64,000 nucleotides of DNA from Bradyrhizobium sp. WSM471 (GCF_000244915.1 NZ_CM001442.1:6324001-6388000); one strand, 5' to 3'; positions 1 to 9,044 are shown, counted from the stretch's first letter. The notes: a model not told the origin generated them from the letters alone. Made by a program: numbers and translations.

Positions 1-42
1 GGCATGGAAATCAACATGTATGTGAGCGCCACCCGCAAGTAA
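1..42 (+). CDS. pqqA: PqqA, PQQ precursor peptide (C-terminal 13 residues only)
   Basis: The window opens inside a reading frame that ends GMEINMYVSATRK-stop. This is the C-terminal part of PqqA, the small ribosomal peptide whose Glu and Tyr are cross-linked to form the PQQ skeleton. The invariant Glu and Tyr with three residues between them (E-INM-Y) are present. The identification rests on this motif and on pqqBCDE following directly. The start lies upstream of the window. The 114 bp to pqqB contain weak dyad symmetry (AGGTGGA at 65-71, TCCACCT at 123-129), which could help uncouple abundant pqqA message from the rest, but this is only suggestive. Confidence 0.85.
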   Translation, partial: GMEINMYVSATRK

Positions 43-156
43 GCGGTTGGTTCGCGTTCTGCGCAGGTGGATCTTTCGGTCACGATGCATGTCCGGAAGA
101 CAGGATTTGTGTTGGCGTGAGGTCCACCTCGCGACATTGTCTCCAGGAGACGGATC

Positions 157-1086
157 ATGCTTCGCGTCGTCGTCCTGGGCGCCGCAGCAGGCGGCGGAGT
201 GCCGCAATGGAATTGCGGCTGCGAGGGCTGCCGGACGGCCCGTGAAAACGGCCAAGAGCTGCAACGGACCCAAGCCTCGGTCGCCTTCACTGGCGACGGC
301 GAGCACTGGTTTTTGATCAACGCCTCTCCCGACCTCCGCCAGCAATTGAATGCCACGCCGCAGCTGCATCCGAAGGCAGGCGCGCTGCGCCATACGCCGA
401 TCGCAGGCGTGATCCTGACCAACAGCGAAGTTGACGCAGTGGCAGGCCTGCTGTCGATGCGCGAGGGCTCGCCCTTCACGGTCTATGCGCATGAGAAGGT
501 GCTGGCGATCCTGAAGGCCAACAGCATCTTCAACGTGCTGAACGAGAAGAACGTGCAGCGCCTGCCGATCGGGATTAATGAGCCGTTCGAGCCGCGGCTG
601 CCGGACGGGGCGCGCTCAGGGCTTGAGGTGCTGCCCTTCGCGGTCTCGGGCAAATCGGCCTGGTACCTGGAAGGCAAGGCGCATCCGGGCGGCGACACCG
701 GCGAGGGCGATACGCTGGGGCTGAAGATCACCGACAAAGCGACCGGCAAATGCTTCTACTTCATTGCCGCCTGCGCCGAGGTCACCGACGCGCTCAAGGC
801 CGAAATCGACGGCGCTTCGCTGGTGTTCTTCGACGGCACGGTGTGGCAGGACGACGAGATGATCAAGGCCGGGCTCGGCCACAAGACCGGCAAGAGCATG
901 GGCCATGTCGCGATGTCCGGCGACCACGGCGCCATCGCGCGGCTCGCCGGCCTCGCACTCGACAGGAAGATATTTCTGCATATCAATAACTCGAACCCCG
1001 CGCTGCTGCCCGCGTCCCCCGAGCGCAAGGCCGCTGAAGCGGCGGGCTGGCAGATACCCGCTGACGGAACGGAGATCGAACTGTGA
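157..1086 (+). CDS. pqqB: PqqB, metallo-beta-lactamase-fold PQQ biosynthesis protein
   Basis: 309 residues, the usual PqqB length. The N-terminus (MLRVVVLGAAAGGGVPQWNC) is the family signature, followed by the Cys-rich CGCEGC segment typical of PqqB. The fold is that of metallo-beta-lactamases. PqqB is thought to act in late tailoring of the cross-linked Glu-Tyr unit, as a hydroxylase-like step before PqqC. A good ribosome site (CAGGAGA) precedes the ATG. The stop overlaps the GTG start of pqqC, indicating translational coupling. Identity is clear; the exact reaction is known only from the family. Confidence 0.96.
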   Translation: MLRVVVLGAAAGGGVPQWNCGCEGCRTARENGQELQRTQASVAFTGDGEHWFLINASPDLRQQLNATPQLHPKAGALRHTPIAGVILTNSEVDAVAGLLSMREGSPFTVYAHEKVLAILKANSIFNVLNEKNVQRLPIGINEPFEPRLPDGARSGLEVLPFAVSGKSAWYLEGKAHPGGDTGEGDTLGLKITDKATGKCFYFIAACAEVTDALKAEIDGASLVFFDGTVWQDDEMIKAGLGHKTGKSMGHVAMSGDHGAIARLAGLALDRKIFLHINNSNPALLPASPERKAAEAAGWQIPADGTEIEL

Positions 1087-1874
1087 ATGCCGCGTCACTG
1101 ACTGGAATGACCGCGCTCTCGATCGGCAAGGACATCAGGCTCAACTCGGCCGAGGAGTTGGAGGCGACGCTGCGCCATATCGGCGCGACGCGCTATCACA
1201 GCCTGCATCCGTTCCACAAGCTGCTGCACGGCGGCAAGCTCAACAAGGGCCAGGTCCAGGCCTGGGCGCTGAACCGTTACTATTACCAGAGCACCATCCC
1301 GATCAAGGACGCGGTGGTGATCTCGCGCTTCCGCGATCGTGCCACGCGCGTGGAATGGCGCCACCGCATCGAGGACCATGACGGCGACATTGGCTCCGAA
1401 GGCGGCATCGAACGCTGGCTGAAGCTGACCGACGGCCTCGGGCTGGACACGGCTTACGTGGAATCGACCGAAGGCATCCTGCCGGCGACGCGCTTTGCCG
1501 TGGAAGCCTATGTGCATTATTGCCGTGAGAAGTCGCCGCTGGAGGCGATCGCCTCCTCGCTCACCGAATTGTTCGCGCCGAACCTGCACGAAGAGCGCAT
1601 TGCCGGCATGCTGGAGCACTACGACTTCGTCAATCCCGACATCATGAGCTACTTCAAGCGGCGCCTGACCCAGGCGCCGCGCGATGCCGGCTTTGCGCTC
1701 GACTATGTCAAGGCGCATGCCACCACGCCCGAGCAACGCGCGTCCGTCTGCAACGCGCTGATCTTCAAGACCAACGTGCTATGGGTGCAGCTCGACGCGC
1801 TCCAACACGCCTATGTCGAGGGCCACATTCCGCCGGGCGCGTTCGTGCCCCAAGAACACTCAAAGGCGAGCTGA
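1083..1874 (+). CDS. pqqC: PqqC, pyrroloquinoline-quinone synthase
   Basis: 263 residues. PqqC catalyses the last step, ring closure and eight-electron oxidation of AHQQ to PQQ, without a metal cofactor. Family blocks are visible: RYHSLHPFHKLLHGGKL near the N-terminus, WALNRYYYQSTIPIKDA, and RVEWRHRIEDHDG with the histidines of the active site. The start chosen is GTG at 1083, overlapping the pqqB stop as GTGA. An in-frame ATG at 1107 (MTALSIGKDI) is a possible alternative. The gene sits in the standard pqqABCDE order. Confidence 0.96.
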   Translation: MNAASLTGMTALSIGKDIRLNSAEELEATLRHIGATRYHSLHPFHKLLHGGKLNKGQVQAWALNRYYYQSTIPIKDAVVISRFRDRATRVEWRHRIEDHDGDIGSEGGIERWLKLTDGLGLDTAYVESTEGILPATRFAVEAYVHYCREKSPLEAIASSLTELFAPNLHEERIAGMLEHYDFVNPDIMSYFKRRLTQAPRDAGFALDYVKAHATTPEQRASVCNALIFKTNVLWVQLDALQHAYVEGHIPPGAFVPQEHSKAS

Positions 1875-1883
1875 GGAACACCG

Positions 1884-2195
1884 ATGGCCGGGCCGCGTCA
1901 CATCAGCGTCAGCGAGACCAGCCGGCCGGTTCTGCCGCGGCACGCCAAGCTGAAATATGACGAGACGCGGAAAGTCTGGGTGATCCTGGCGCCCGAACGC
2001 GTGCTGGCGCCCGACGAGATCGCGGTCGAGGTCTTGCAGCTCTGCGATGGCGAGCGCAATGTCGGCGAAATGTCCGACCAGCTCGCGGCAAAATACGCCG
2101 CGCCGCGCGAGGCGATCCTGGCCGACGTCATCGTCATGCTGCAGGATCTCGCCGACAAGGGCTTTCTCACGGAGGCCCGGGAGAAGACGTCATGA
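1884..2195 (+). CDS. pqqD: PqqD, PqqA-binding chaperone
   Basis: 103 residues with the PqqD fold signature (RHAKLKYDETRKVWVILAPE, then LCDGERNVGEM). PqqD is the RiPP recognition element: it binds the PqqA leader and presents it to the radical-SAM enzyme PqqE. Its stop overlaps the pqqE start as ATGA, in keeping with the two proteins working as a complex. A ribosome site (GAGGAACACC) lies just upstream. Confidence 0.95.
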   Translation: MAGPRHISVSETSRPVLPRHAKLKYDETRKVWVILAPERVLAPDEIAVEVLQLCDGERNVGEMSDQLAAKYAAPREAILADVIVMLQDLADKGFLTEAREKTS

Positions 2196-3391
2196 GCGAT
2201 GTGCTCGGCAATCCCACCATCCCGCCCGACGCCAGCGACAGCCTCGCGGTGCTGGAGAAGAGCCGCTCGACGGCGGAGGCGTTCGGCATTCCGCTCGCCG
2301 TGCTGCTCGAGATCACCCATCGCTGCCCGCTGCAATGCCCCTATTGCTCCAACCCGGTCGAGCTCGACCGCTCGGGCAAGGAGCTGACCACCGAGGAATG
2401 GAAGAAAGTTCTGAGCGAGCTCGCCGAGATCGGCGTGCTCCAGGTGCATTTCTCCGGCGGCGAGCCGACGGCGCGCAAGGACCTCGTCGAACTGGTCAAG
2501 CATGCCAGCGACGTCGGCCTCTACACCAACCTCATCACCTCGGCCGTGCTGCTGACGCGCGAGCGGCTGAGCGAGCTTGCGGATGCCGGGCTCTGCCATG
2601 TGCAGATCAGCTTCCAGGGCACCGAAGAGGGCTTGGCCGATCGCGTTGGCGGTTACAAAAACGGGCACCGCAAGAAGCTCGAAGTGGCAAAATGGACGCG
2701 CGAGCTTGATTTGCCGCTCACCGTGAATGCGGTGATGCACCGGCAGAACCTGCATCAACTGCCCGATATCATCCAGATGTCGATCGATCTCGACGCCGAC
2801 CGGCTCGAGGTCGCCAATGTGCAATATTACGGCTGGGCGCTGAAGAACCGCGCCGCGCTGATGCCGACCGTGACGCAGCTCGACGAGTGCACCCGCATCG
2901 TCGAGGAGGCGCGCGAGCGGCTGAAGGGCCGGCTGACGATCGACTATGTCGTGCCCGACTATTATGCGCTGCGGCCGAAGAAGTGCATGGGCGGCTGGGG
3001 TCGGCAGTTCTTCAACATTTCGCCGGCCGGCAAGGTGCTGCCCTGCCACGCCGCCGAGAGCATCACCGGTCTCGACTTCGAATCGGTGCGCTCCAACCAT
3101 TCGATCGCCTGGATCTGGCAGAACTCGGACGCCTTCAACCGCTATCGCGGCACCGGCTGGATGAAGGAGCCGTGCAAGACCTGCGAATTCCGCGAGATCG
3201 ATTTCGGCGGCTGCCGCTGCCAGGCCTTTGCGCTGACCGGCGATGCCGCCAACACCGATCCCGCCTGTGCGCTGTCGCCGCTGCACGAGACCATCTTCAA
3301 GCAGGCCGAGCGCGAGGCCGAGGGCGAAACCAACCGCTTCGTCTACCGCAATTTCGCCGGCGGCACTCTGGAATCCGGGAATGATGCCTGA
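2192..3391 (+). CDS. pqqE: PqqE, radical SAM PqqA Glu-Tyr cross-linking enzyme
   Basis: 399 residues. The radical-SAM CxxxCxxC motif is at residues 45-52 (CPLQCPYC) and is followed by the SAM-binding GGE (FSGGEPTARKD). The C-terminal SPASM region carries further iron-sulfur cysteines (KKCMGGWG, LPCHAAES, PCKTCEF, GGCRCQAF). PqqE forms the carbon-carbon bond between Glu and Tyr of PqqA using S-adenosylmethionine. The start is ATG at 2192, overlapping pqqD by 4 bp. Everything expected of an active enzyme is present. Confidence 0.97.
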   Translation: MSDVLGNPTIPPDASDSLAVLEKSRSTAEAFGIPLAVLLEITHRCPLQCPYCSNPVELDRSGKELTTEEWKKVLSELAEIGVLQVHFSGGEPTARKDLVELVKHASDVGLYTNLITSAVLLTRERLSELADAGLCHVQISFQGTEEGLADRVGGYKNGHRKKLEVAKWTRELDLPLTVNAVMHRQNLHQLPDIIQMSIDLDADRLEVANVQYYGWALKNRAALMPTVTQLDECTRIVEEARERLKGRLTIDYVVPDYYALRPKKCMGGWGRQFFNISPAGKVLPCHAAESITGLDFESVRSNHSIAWIWQNSDAFNRYRGTGWMKEPCKTCEFREIDFGGCRCQAFALTGDAANTDPACALSPLHETIFKQAEREAEGETNRFVYRNFAGGTLESGNDA

Positions 3392-4367
3392 CGCCGACGC
3401 GGCCAGCTCAGTCAAGCGCGCCGATCCCTTTGCGCCGCTGACCTCCGAAATGCTCGACGTCGGCGACGGCCACGAGCTCTATGTCGAGAGCGTCGGCCGC
3501 ACCGATGGAATCCCCGCGGTCTACCTGCATGGCGGCCCCGGCAGCGGCTGCCAGCCCGACCACCGCCGGCTGTTTGATCCCGACCGTTTCCATGCCGTGC
3601 TGTTCGACCAGCGCGGCTGCGGCCGCAGCCGGCCGAAGGGATCGCGCGCGCACAACACCACGCAGCATCTGATCGCGGACATGGAAAAGATCCGCGAGAA
3701 ATTCGGCGTCGCGCGCTGGATGGTGGTCGGCGGCTCCTGGGGCGCGACGCTGGCGCTGGCTTATGCGCAGGCGCATCCCGATCGCGTCTCCGGGATTGCG
3801 CTGCGCGCGACGTTTCTCGGCACGCGTGTTGAAGTCGAGACCGCTTTCACCTCGCGCCTGTCGCAATTCTACCCCGCGCTCTACGAGGATTTTCTCAGCG
3901 TGCTGCCGGTCGAGGAACGCGCGCGGCCGGTGGAAGCCTACTATCGCCGCATCCTTGATGCCGATCCGGCCGTGCATGGCCCGGCCTCGCGCGCCTGGCA
4001 CGACACCGAGCGCGCCTTGTCGGAACACAAGGCGGCAAAGACGCGGATCGACCTGGCGTCGCTGAATGTATGGCGCACATTGCCGGCGACACCGTTCATG
4101 GAGGCGCATTATTTCGTCCAGGACAGCTTCATGTCGGAGAACCAGTTGTTGCGGAACGCCGGCAAGCTCGACGGCATTCCCGGCATCATCGTCCAGGGCC
4201 GCTACGATCTGTTGTGCCCTCCCGAGACGTCGCAGGCGCTCGCGACAGCGTGGCCGGGTTCCGAGATTCGCATCGTGGAAGAAGCCGGCCATTCGCTCTA
4301 TGATACCGGCGTGCGGGACGCGGTCATGAGGTCGATCGCGGACATCGCTTCGAAGATCTCGCGCTAG
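3381..4367 (+). CDS. pip: Prolyl aminopeptidase-like alpha/beta hydrolase (S33 family)
   Basis: About 328 residues from ATG 3381 (a second ATG follows at 3384). The frame is open upstream, but the conserved part starts after this point. The oxyanion HGGPGSG motif, the DQRGCGRS block, the nucleophile elbow GGSWG (Ser near residue 119), the Asp in RYDLLCPP and the His in EAGHSLYD make a complete catalytic triad of proline iminopeptidases. The start overlaps the end of pqqE by 11 bp, so it is co-translated with the pqq genes. No pqqF/pqqG protease is seen here, so a role in trimming PqqA is a reasonable inference but is not shown. Confidence 0.88.
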   Translation: MMPDADAASSVKRADPFAPLTSEMLDVGDGHELYVESVGRTDGIPAVYLHGGPGSGCQPDHRRLFDPDRFHAVLFDQRGCGRSRPKGSRAHNTTQHLIADMEKIREKFGVARWMVVGGSWGATLALAYAQAHPDRVSGIALRATFLGTRVEVETAFTSRLSQFYPALYEDFLSVLPVEERARPVEAYYRRILDADPAVHGPASRAWHDTERALSEHKAAKTRIDLASLNVWRTLPATPFMEAHYFVQDSFMSENQLLRNAGKLDGIPGIIVQGRYDLLCPPETSQALATAWPGSEIRIVEEAGHSLYDTGVRDAVMRSIADIASKISR

Positions 4368-4378
4368 ATCGATCTATC

Positions 4379-4494
4379 TCCTCATCCTGAGGAGCGCTCC
4401 GACGGAGCGCGTCTCGAAGGATGAAAGGCCGAGACGCGAGAGCCGGGCCTTCATGGTTCGAGACGCCACTTCGTGGCTCCTCACCATGAGGGGA
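4379..4494. repeat. Dispersed palindromic intergenic element, copy 1 (CTCATCCTGAGGAGC family)
   Basis: Two related halves face each other: CTCATCCTGAGGAGC ... TCTCGAAGGATGA, then TTCATGGTTCGAGACG ... GCTCCTCACCATGAG. The whole can fold into a long stem. Copies of the same family lie at 15259-15389 and 51682-51788. It separates the peptidase gene from the next gene and may act as a terminator. Noncoding. Confidence 0.85.
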
Positions 4495-4515
4495 TAGTTG
4501 GAAGGACACAAGAAA

Positions 4516-5193
4516 ATGCCACTCGCTGGAAAAGGCATGCTGCTGACGTCGATGAATATCGACGTTTCAGATGAAGCCGATTTCAATCGCTGGTACGATC
4601 GCGAGCATCTGGAAGAGCGCGTTGCGATCGAGGGTTTTCTGGAGGCGCGGCGCTATGTCGCGCACGCCGCCAATCCCAAATATCTGTCGCTGTATTCGAC
4701 CGCGACGCTCGACGTGCTCGACAGTCCCGCCTACCGGGCGCGGCTCGCCAATCAGACTGAATGGTCGCGGCGGAGCATGGCGCATTTCAAGGACATGCTG
4801 CGCGTGGTCGCGCGCATCACGATCAGCAACGGTACCGGACGGGGCGCGGCGCTCGGGCTCGTGCGGCTGCGGCCGACGCCGGACAATGCACCCGCGTGGC
4901 GTGATGCACTGCAAGAGAGGCTGGCGCCGGAAAAGCACGACGGCATCATCTCGATGCATCTGCTCGAAAGCGAACCGGAATTGTCGGGCGCGACGGCGGA
5001 TATCCCGGCGGTCCGCAACGAAGGCGCGCGCGACTGGTTCGCGCTGATCGACGGCACGCATGTCGGCGCGGTCTCGGCCGTGATCGCCGCGCGCTTCACC
5101 GGCCCTGCCGCCGCGCCATTCCCGCTTCCCGTGTCGGTCGGCACGTATGCGCTGATGTGGGACCTCGCGAAGAGCGACATCGCGCGCAACTAA
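4516..5193 (+). CDS. Unassigned protein with two ferredoxin-fold (dimeric alpha/beta barrel-like) halves
   Basis: 225 residues from ATG 4516. The TTG at 4498 is rejected because GAAGGACA at about 4500-4507 sits correctly for 4516. The N-terminal half (MNIDVSDEADFNRWYDREHL) resembles the EthD/DUF4286 type of dimeric alpha/beta barrel, and the C-terminal half looks like a second, weaker copy ending in GTYALMWDLAKS. No signal peptide or membrane segment. Function unknown. The gene stands alone between a repeat element and the oxidoreductase operon. Confidence 0.75.
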   Translation: MPLAGKGMLLTSMNIDVSDEADFNRWYDREHLEERVAIEGFLEARRYVAHAANPKYLSLYSTATLDVLDSPAYRARLANQTEWSRRSMAHFKDMLRVVARITISNGTGRGAALGLVRLRPTPDNAPAWRDALQERLAPEKHDGIISMHLLESEPELSGATADIPAVRNEGARDWFALIDGTHVGAVSAVIAARFTGPAAAPFPLPVSVGTYALMWDLAKSDIARN

Positions 5194-5293
5194 GCCGTCG
5201 GACGCATCGCAACATGCTGCACCGCCACATATTGCCCACGGCCATTAATGATGTGCGCGCTGGGCTCCTATGAAAGCCGGTGATCCCCCAAAT

Positions 5294-5342
5294 TTGCCGT
5301 TGTACTTCGGACCGGTTCTAATAAGCTAACCCAATGACGTCA
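5294..5342 (+). promoter_or_regulatory. Possible promoter and TGACGTCA palindrome upstream of the 2-oxoacid oxidoreductase operon
   Basis: A -35-like TTGCCG (5294-5299) and a -10-like TCTAAT (5317-5322) are 17 bp apart, about 105 bp before the first ATG. A perfect 8-bp palindrome TGACGTCA lies at 5335-5342, just downstream of the predicted start of transcription, where an operator might be. Both are weak as isolated evidence. Confidence 0.3.
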
Positions 5343-5427
5343 TTCAGAAACCAGATCGCCGCGCGTTAGCGTTCGCAAGCTCAAGAAAAGGCCGCGGGGT
5401 CTTTGAGCCTGCGCGGACAGGGTAGGA

Positions 5428-7227
5428 ATGAAACCGACCGATATTGCGGCCCCCGACTACTTTCACAAAGTGGTCGATTGCCAATGGGCCTGTCCTGCGC
5501 ACACTCCCGTTCCCGAATACATCCGACTGATCGCCCAAGGCCGCTACAGCGACGCCTATATGATCAATTGGAAATCGAACGTGTTTCCCGGAATTCTGGG
5601 CCGCACCTGCGATCGTCCATGCGAGCCGGCGTGCCGCCGCGGACGCGTCGAGGAGACCCCGGTCGCGATCTGCCGCCTCAAGCGCGTCGCCGCCGACTTC
5701 AAGGACGACATCACGCAACGCCTGCCGCGGCCCTCGGCCAAGAACGGCAAGCGCGTTGCATTCGTCGGCGGCGGTCCCGCTTCGCTGACAGTGGCCCGCG
5801 ATCTCGCGCCGCTCGGCTATCACTGCACCGTGTTCGACGCCGATCCGCAAGCCGGCGGCATGATGCGCTCGCAGATCCCGAAATTCCGCCTGCCCGACTC
5901 GGTCATCGACGAGGAGACCGGCTACATCCTGAATCTCGGCGTCGACTTCAAGGGCGGCCACCGCATCGAGAGCATGAAGGCGCTGCTCGCGGAGAAGTAC
6001 GACGCGATCTTCGTCGGCTCCGGAGCACCGCGCGGCCGCGAGCTCGACATTCCCGGACGCAAGGAAGCCGCCGCCAACGTCCATATCGGCATCGATTGGC
6101 TGTCCTCGGTCTCGTTCGGTCATACCGACAAGATCGGCAAGCGCGTCATCGTGCTCGGCGGCGGCAATACCGCGATGGATTGCTGCCGCACCGCGCGCCG
6201 CCTCGGCGGCGAAGAGGTGAAGGTCGTGGTGCGCTCCGGCTTCGAGGAAATGAAGGCCTCGCCCTGGGAGAAGGAAGACGCGCTGCACGAGGACATTCCG
6301 ATCCTCAACTTCCTCGTGCCCACAGCCTTCGTCCATGACAACGGCAAGCTCACCGGCATCACCTTCCAGAAGGTGAAGGCCGAATACGACGCCAAGGGCC
6401 GGCGCAACCTCGTGCCCTCGGGCGAGCCGGACCAGACCATCGAATGCGACGACGTGCTGGTCGCGGTCGGCCAGGAGAACGCCTTCCCCTGGATCGAGCA
6501 GGACTGCGGCATCGAGTTCGACAAATGGCACATGCCCAAGGTCGATCCGCAAACCTTCGTCTCGACCAACCCGAAGGTGTTTTTCGGCGGCGACGCCGCG
6601 TTCGGGCCGAAGAATATCATCTGGGCGGTGGCGCAGGGCCATGACGCCGCGCTGTCGATCCACAAAATGCTCTCGGGCGAGGACGTCACCGAGCGTCCAT
6701 TGCCCGAGGTGCACATCTCCTCGCAGAAGATGGGCATCCACGAATGGAGCTATGACAACGACATCTCCAACGACAAGCGCTACAAGGTGCCGCATCGCGA
6801 CAAGGTGATCGCGCTAAAGGACATCCGCACCGAGGTCGAACTCGGCTACGACGTCAAGCTGGCGCTGGGCGAGGCCCATCGGTGCCTGAACTGCGACGTC
6901 CAGACCGTGTTCTCGACCTCGCTCTGCATCGAGTGCGATGCCTGCGTCGACATCTGTCCGATGGATTGCATCACCTTCACGGACAATGGCGAGGAAGGCG
7001 ATCTCCGTCAGCGGCTGAAAGCGCCCTCGTTGCATCCGGACCAGGATCTCTATGTGTCCAGCGATCTCAAGACCGGGCGCGTGATGGTCAAGGACGAGGA
7101 CGTCTGCCTGCATTGCGGGCTGTGCGCCGAGCGTTGTCCCACCGGCGCCTGGGACATGCAGAAATATTTGATCGAGATGACTCAAGCGGGTTCGACATGT
7201 CCGACAAAAAGCCGATCAGCAGCGTAA
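5428..7227 (+). CDS. GltD-like NAD(P)H/FAD oxidoreductase fused to ferredoxin modules (electron-transfer subunit)
   Basis: 599 residues. The N-terminal Fe-S segment has Cys 18, 22, 61, 65, 69 and 82, as in glutamate synthase small subunits. An FAD-binding VAFVGGGPASLTVARDLA follows near residue 110 and an NAD(P)-binding VIVLGGGNTAMDCC near 240. The C-terminus carries two 4Fe-4S motifs (CIECDACVDICP and CLHCGLCAERCP). No glutamate synthase large subunit is nearby. Instead the gene overlaps (31 bp) the alpha subunit of a 2-oxoacid:ferredoxin oxidoreductase, so it probably moves electrons between NAD(P)H and that enzyme. The direction is not shown by sequence. Confidence 0.9.
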   Translation: MKPTDIAAPDYFHKVVDCQWACPAHTPVPEYIRLIAQGRYSDAYMINWKSNVFPGILGRTCDRPCEPACRRGRVEETPVAICRLKRVAADFKDDITQRLPRPSAKNGKRVAFVGGGPASLTVARDLAPLGYHCTVFDADPQAGGMMRSQIPKFRLPDSVIDEETGYILNLGVDFKGGHRIESMKALLAEKYDAIFVGSGAPRGRELDIPGRKEAAANVHIGIDWLSSVSFGHTDKIGKRVIVLGGGNTAMDCCRTARRLGGEEVKVVVRSGFEEMKASPWEKEDALHEDIPILNFLVPTAFVHDNGKLTGITFQKVKAEYDAKGRRNLVPSGEPDQTIECDDVLVAVGQENAFPWIEQDCGIEFDKWHMPKVDPQTFVSTNPKVFFGGDAAFGPKNIIWAVAQGHDAALSIHKMLSGEDVTERPLPEVHISSQKMGIHEWSYDNDISNDKRYKVPHRDKVIALKDIRTEVELGYDVKLALGEAHRCLNCDVQTVFSTSLCIECDACVDICPMDCITFTDNGEEGDLRQRLKAPSLHPDQDLYVSSDLKTGRVMVKDEDVCLHCGLCAERCPTGAWDMQKYLIEMTQAGSTCPTKSRSAA

Positions 7228-9044
7228 ACGACTTCGTCGTCCGCTTCGCCAACGTCAACGGCTCGGGCTCGGCCAGCGCCAACGAGATGTTTGCACGCGC
7301 GATCCTGCGCCATGGCGTTCCGGTGAGCCCCCGTAACATCTTCCCCTCCAACATCCAGGGCCTGCCGACCTGGTACGAGGTGCGGGTGACGGAAGACGGC
7401 CATCTCGGCGCCCGCGGCGGCGTCGACATGATGGTCGCGATGAACCCGCAGACCTGGGACAAGGACGTCTCCGGCATCGAGCCCGGCGGCTATCTGTTCT
7501 ACGATTCCACCAAGCCGATGCCGTCGACCAAATTCCGCGACGACATCACCGTGATCGGCGTCCCTCTGACCGCGATCACCAACTCGACCTACACCGATCC
7601 GCGCCAGCGCCAGCTGTTCAAGAACATCATCTACCTCGGCGCGCTTTCGGCGCTGCTCGACATGGACCCGAAACTGATCGAGCAGCTGATCGGCGAGCAG
7701 TACAAGGGCAAGGAGAAGCTGCTCTCGTCCAACGTCCACGCGCTGCATCTCGGCCGCGACTGGGCTCTGCAAAATCTGAAATGCCCGACCGGGCTGCGGG
7801 TGAAAAAGTCCGACAAGGTCGGCGACCGCATCTTCATCGAAGGCAACAGCGCCGCCGCGCTCGGCGCCGTCTATGGCGGTGCCACGGTGTGCGCCTGGTA
7901 TCCGATCACGCCGTCCTCGTCGGTGGCGGAGGCCTTCACCGCGCACTGCAAGAAGTACCGGCACGACCCGGAAACCGGCAAGGCGAAATACGCGATCGTG
8001 CAGGGCGAGGACGAGCTGGCTTCGATCGGCATCGTGATCGGCGCCTCCTGGAACGGCGCGCGCGCCTTCACCGCGACCTCCGGCCCCGGCATCTCGTTGA
8101 TGACCGAGTTCATCGGCCTGTCATACTTCGCCGAAATCCCGGCCGTGATCATGAACATCCAGCGCGCCGGTCCCTCGACCGGCATGCCGACCCGCACCCA
8201 GCAATGCGACATCATCGCCTGCGCCTATGCCTCGCATGGCGACACCAAGCATGTGCTGCTGTTTCCTGAGGATCCCGCCGAGGCGTTCGAGTTCGCGGCC
8301 GCGGCTTTCGATCTCGCCGAGCGGCTCCAGACCACCATCTTCCTGATGCTCGACCTCGACATCGGCATGAACCACCGGCTCTGCCGTCCGCTGAAATGGG
8401 ACGATTCCAGGCAATATGACCGCGGCAAGGTGATGACCGCGGAGATGCTGGACGAAGGCCGCGACTTCGGCCGCTATCTCGACGTCGACGGCGACGGCAT
8501 CCCGTACCGAACCTATCCCGGCACGCATCCGACCAAGGGCTCCTTTTTTACCCGCGGCACGTCGCGTGACCGCTATGCGCGTTACTCCGAAGAAGGCTCA
8601 GTCTACGCCGACAACATGCAGCGGCTCATGCGCAAGTTCGAGACCGCGCAGGATCTGGTGCCGCGGCCGCTCCAGGCCAATGCGGAACGGCCGACCAAAT
8701 ACGGCGTGATCTATTTCGGCTCGACCACGCCGGCGATGGACGAGGCGATCGGATTGTTGGAGGCACGAGGCCATCAGCTCGATCGCCTGCGCATCCGCGC
8801 CTTCCCGTTCCACTCCAGCGTGGCGAGCTTCCTCGCGGAGCACGATTTCGTCTACGTTGTCGAACAGAACCGCGACAGCCAGCTGCGCCAGCTCATCGTC
8901 AACGAAAACGGCATCGACCCGGTGCGGCTGGTGCCGATCGTGCACTACGACGGTTCGCCGATCACCGCCCGCTTCATCGCTAAAGCCATTGGCGACCACC
9001 AGGATCATCTCAAGGTGACCCCGCTCCGCAAGGCCGTGTCATGA
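7197..9044 (+). CDS. korA: 2-oxoacid:ferredoxin oxidoreductase, fused gamma-alpha subunit
   Basis: 615 residues from ATG 7197 (MSDKKPISSVNDF); the frame is open further upstream but lies inside the previous gene. The N-terminal 200 residues are the gamma-type domain (VNGSGSASANEMFARAILRHG). The rest is the alpha (pyrimidine-binding) part: WYPITPSSSVAEAF, ATSGPGISLMTEFIGLSYFAEIP split by the usual loops, and QRAGPSTGMPTRTQQCD. The enzyme interconverts a 2-oxoacid plus CoA with an acyl-CoA plus CO2, using ferredoxin. 2-Oxoglutarate is the likeliest substrate from the Kor-like organisation, but pyruvate or another oxoacid cannot be excluded. The stop overlaps the beta-subunit start as ATGA. Confidence 0.9.
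   Translation: MSDKKPISSVNDFVVRFANVNGSGSASANEMFARAILRHGVPVSPRNIFPSNIQGLPTWYEVRVTEDGHLGARGGVDMMVAMNPQTWDKDVSGIEPGGYLFYDSTKPMPSTKFRDDITVIGVPLTAITNSTYTDPRQRQLFKNIIYLGALSALLDMDPKLIEQLIGEQYKGKEKLLSSNVHALHLGRDWALQNLKCPTGLRVKKSDKVGDRIFIEGNSAAALGAVYGGATVCAWYPITPSSSVAEAFTAHCKKYRHDPETGKAKYAIVQGEDELASIGIVIGASWNGARAFTATSGPGISLMTEFIGLSYFAEIPAVIMNIQRAGPSTGMPTRTQQCDIIACAYASHGDTKHVLLFPEDPAEAFEFAAAAFDLAERLQTTIFLMLDLDIGMNHRLCRPLKWDDSRQYDRGKVMTAEMLDEGRDFGRYLDVDGDGIPYRTYPGTHPTKGSFFTRGTSRDRYARYSEEGSVYADNMQRLMRKFETAQDLVPRPLQANAERPTKYGVIYFGSTTPAMDEAIGLLEARGHQLDRLRIRAFPFHSSVASFLAEHDFVYVVEQNRDSQLRQLIVNENGIDPVRLVPIVHYDGSPITARFIAKAIGDHQDHLKVTPLRKAVS

Noticed and set aside
119..130. Terminator between pqqA and pqqB
   Set aside because: GAGGT-CC-ACCTC has too small a loop and no T-run; not enough to call.
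1898..3415. 505-codon minus-strand frame opposite pqqD and pqqE
   Set aside because: Antisense to conserved genes, with no recognisable domain or ribosome site.
5428..7227. Glutamate synthase small subunit
   Set aside because: It resembles GltD, but has extra C-terminal ferredoxin motifs and is coupled to korAB, with no gltB nearby.
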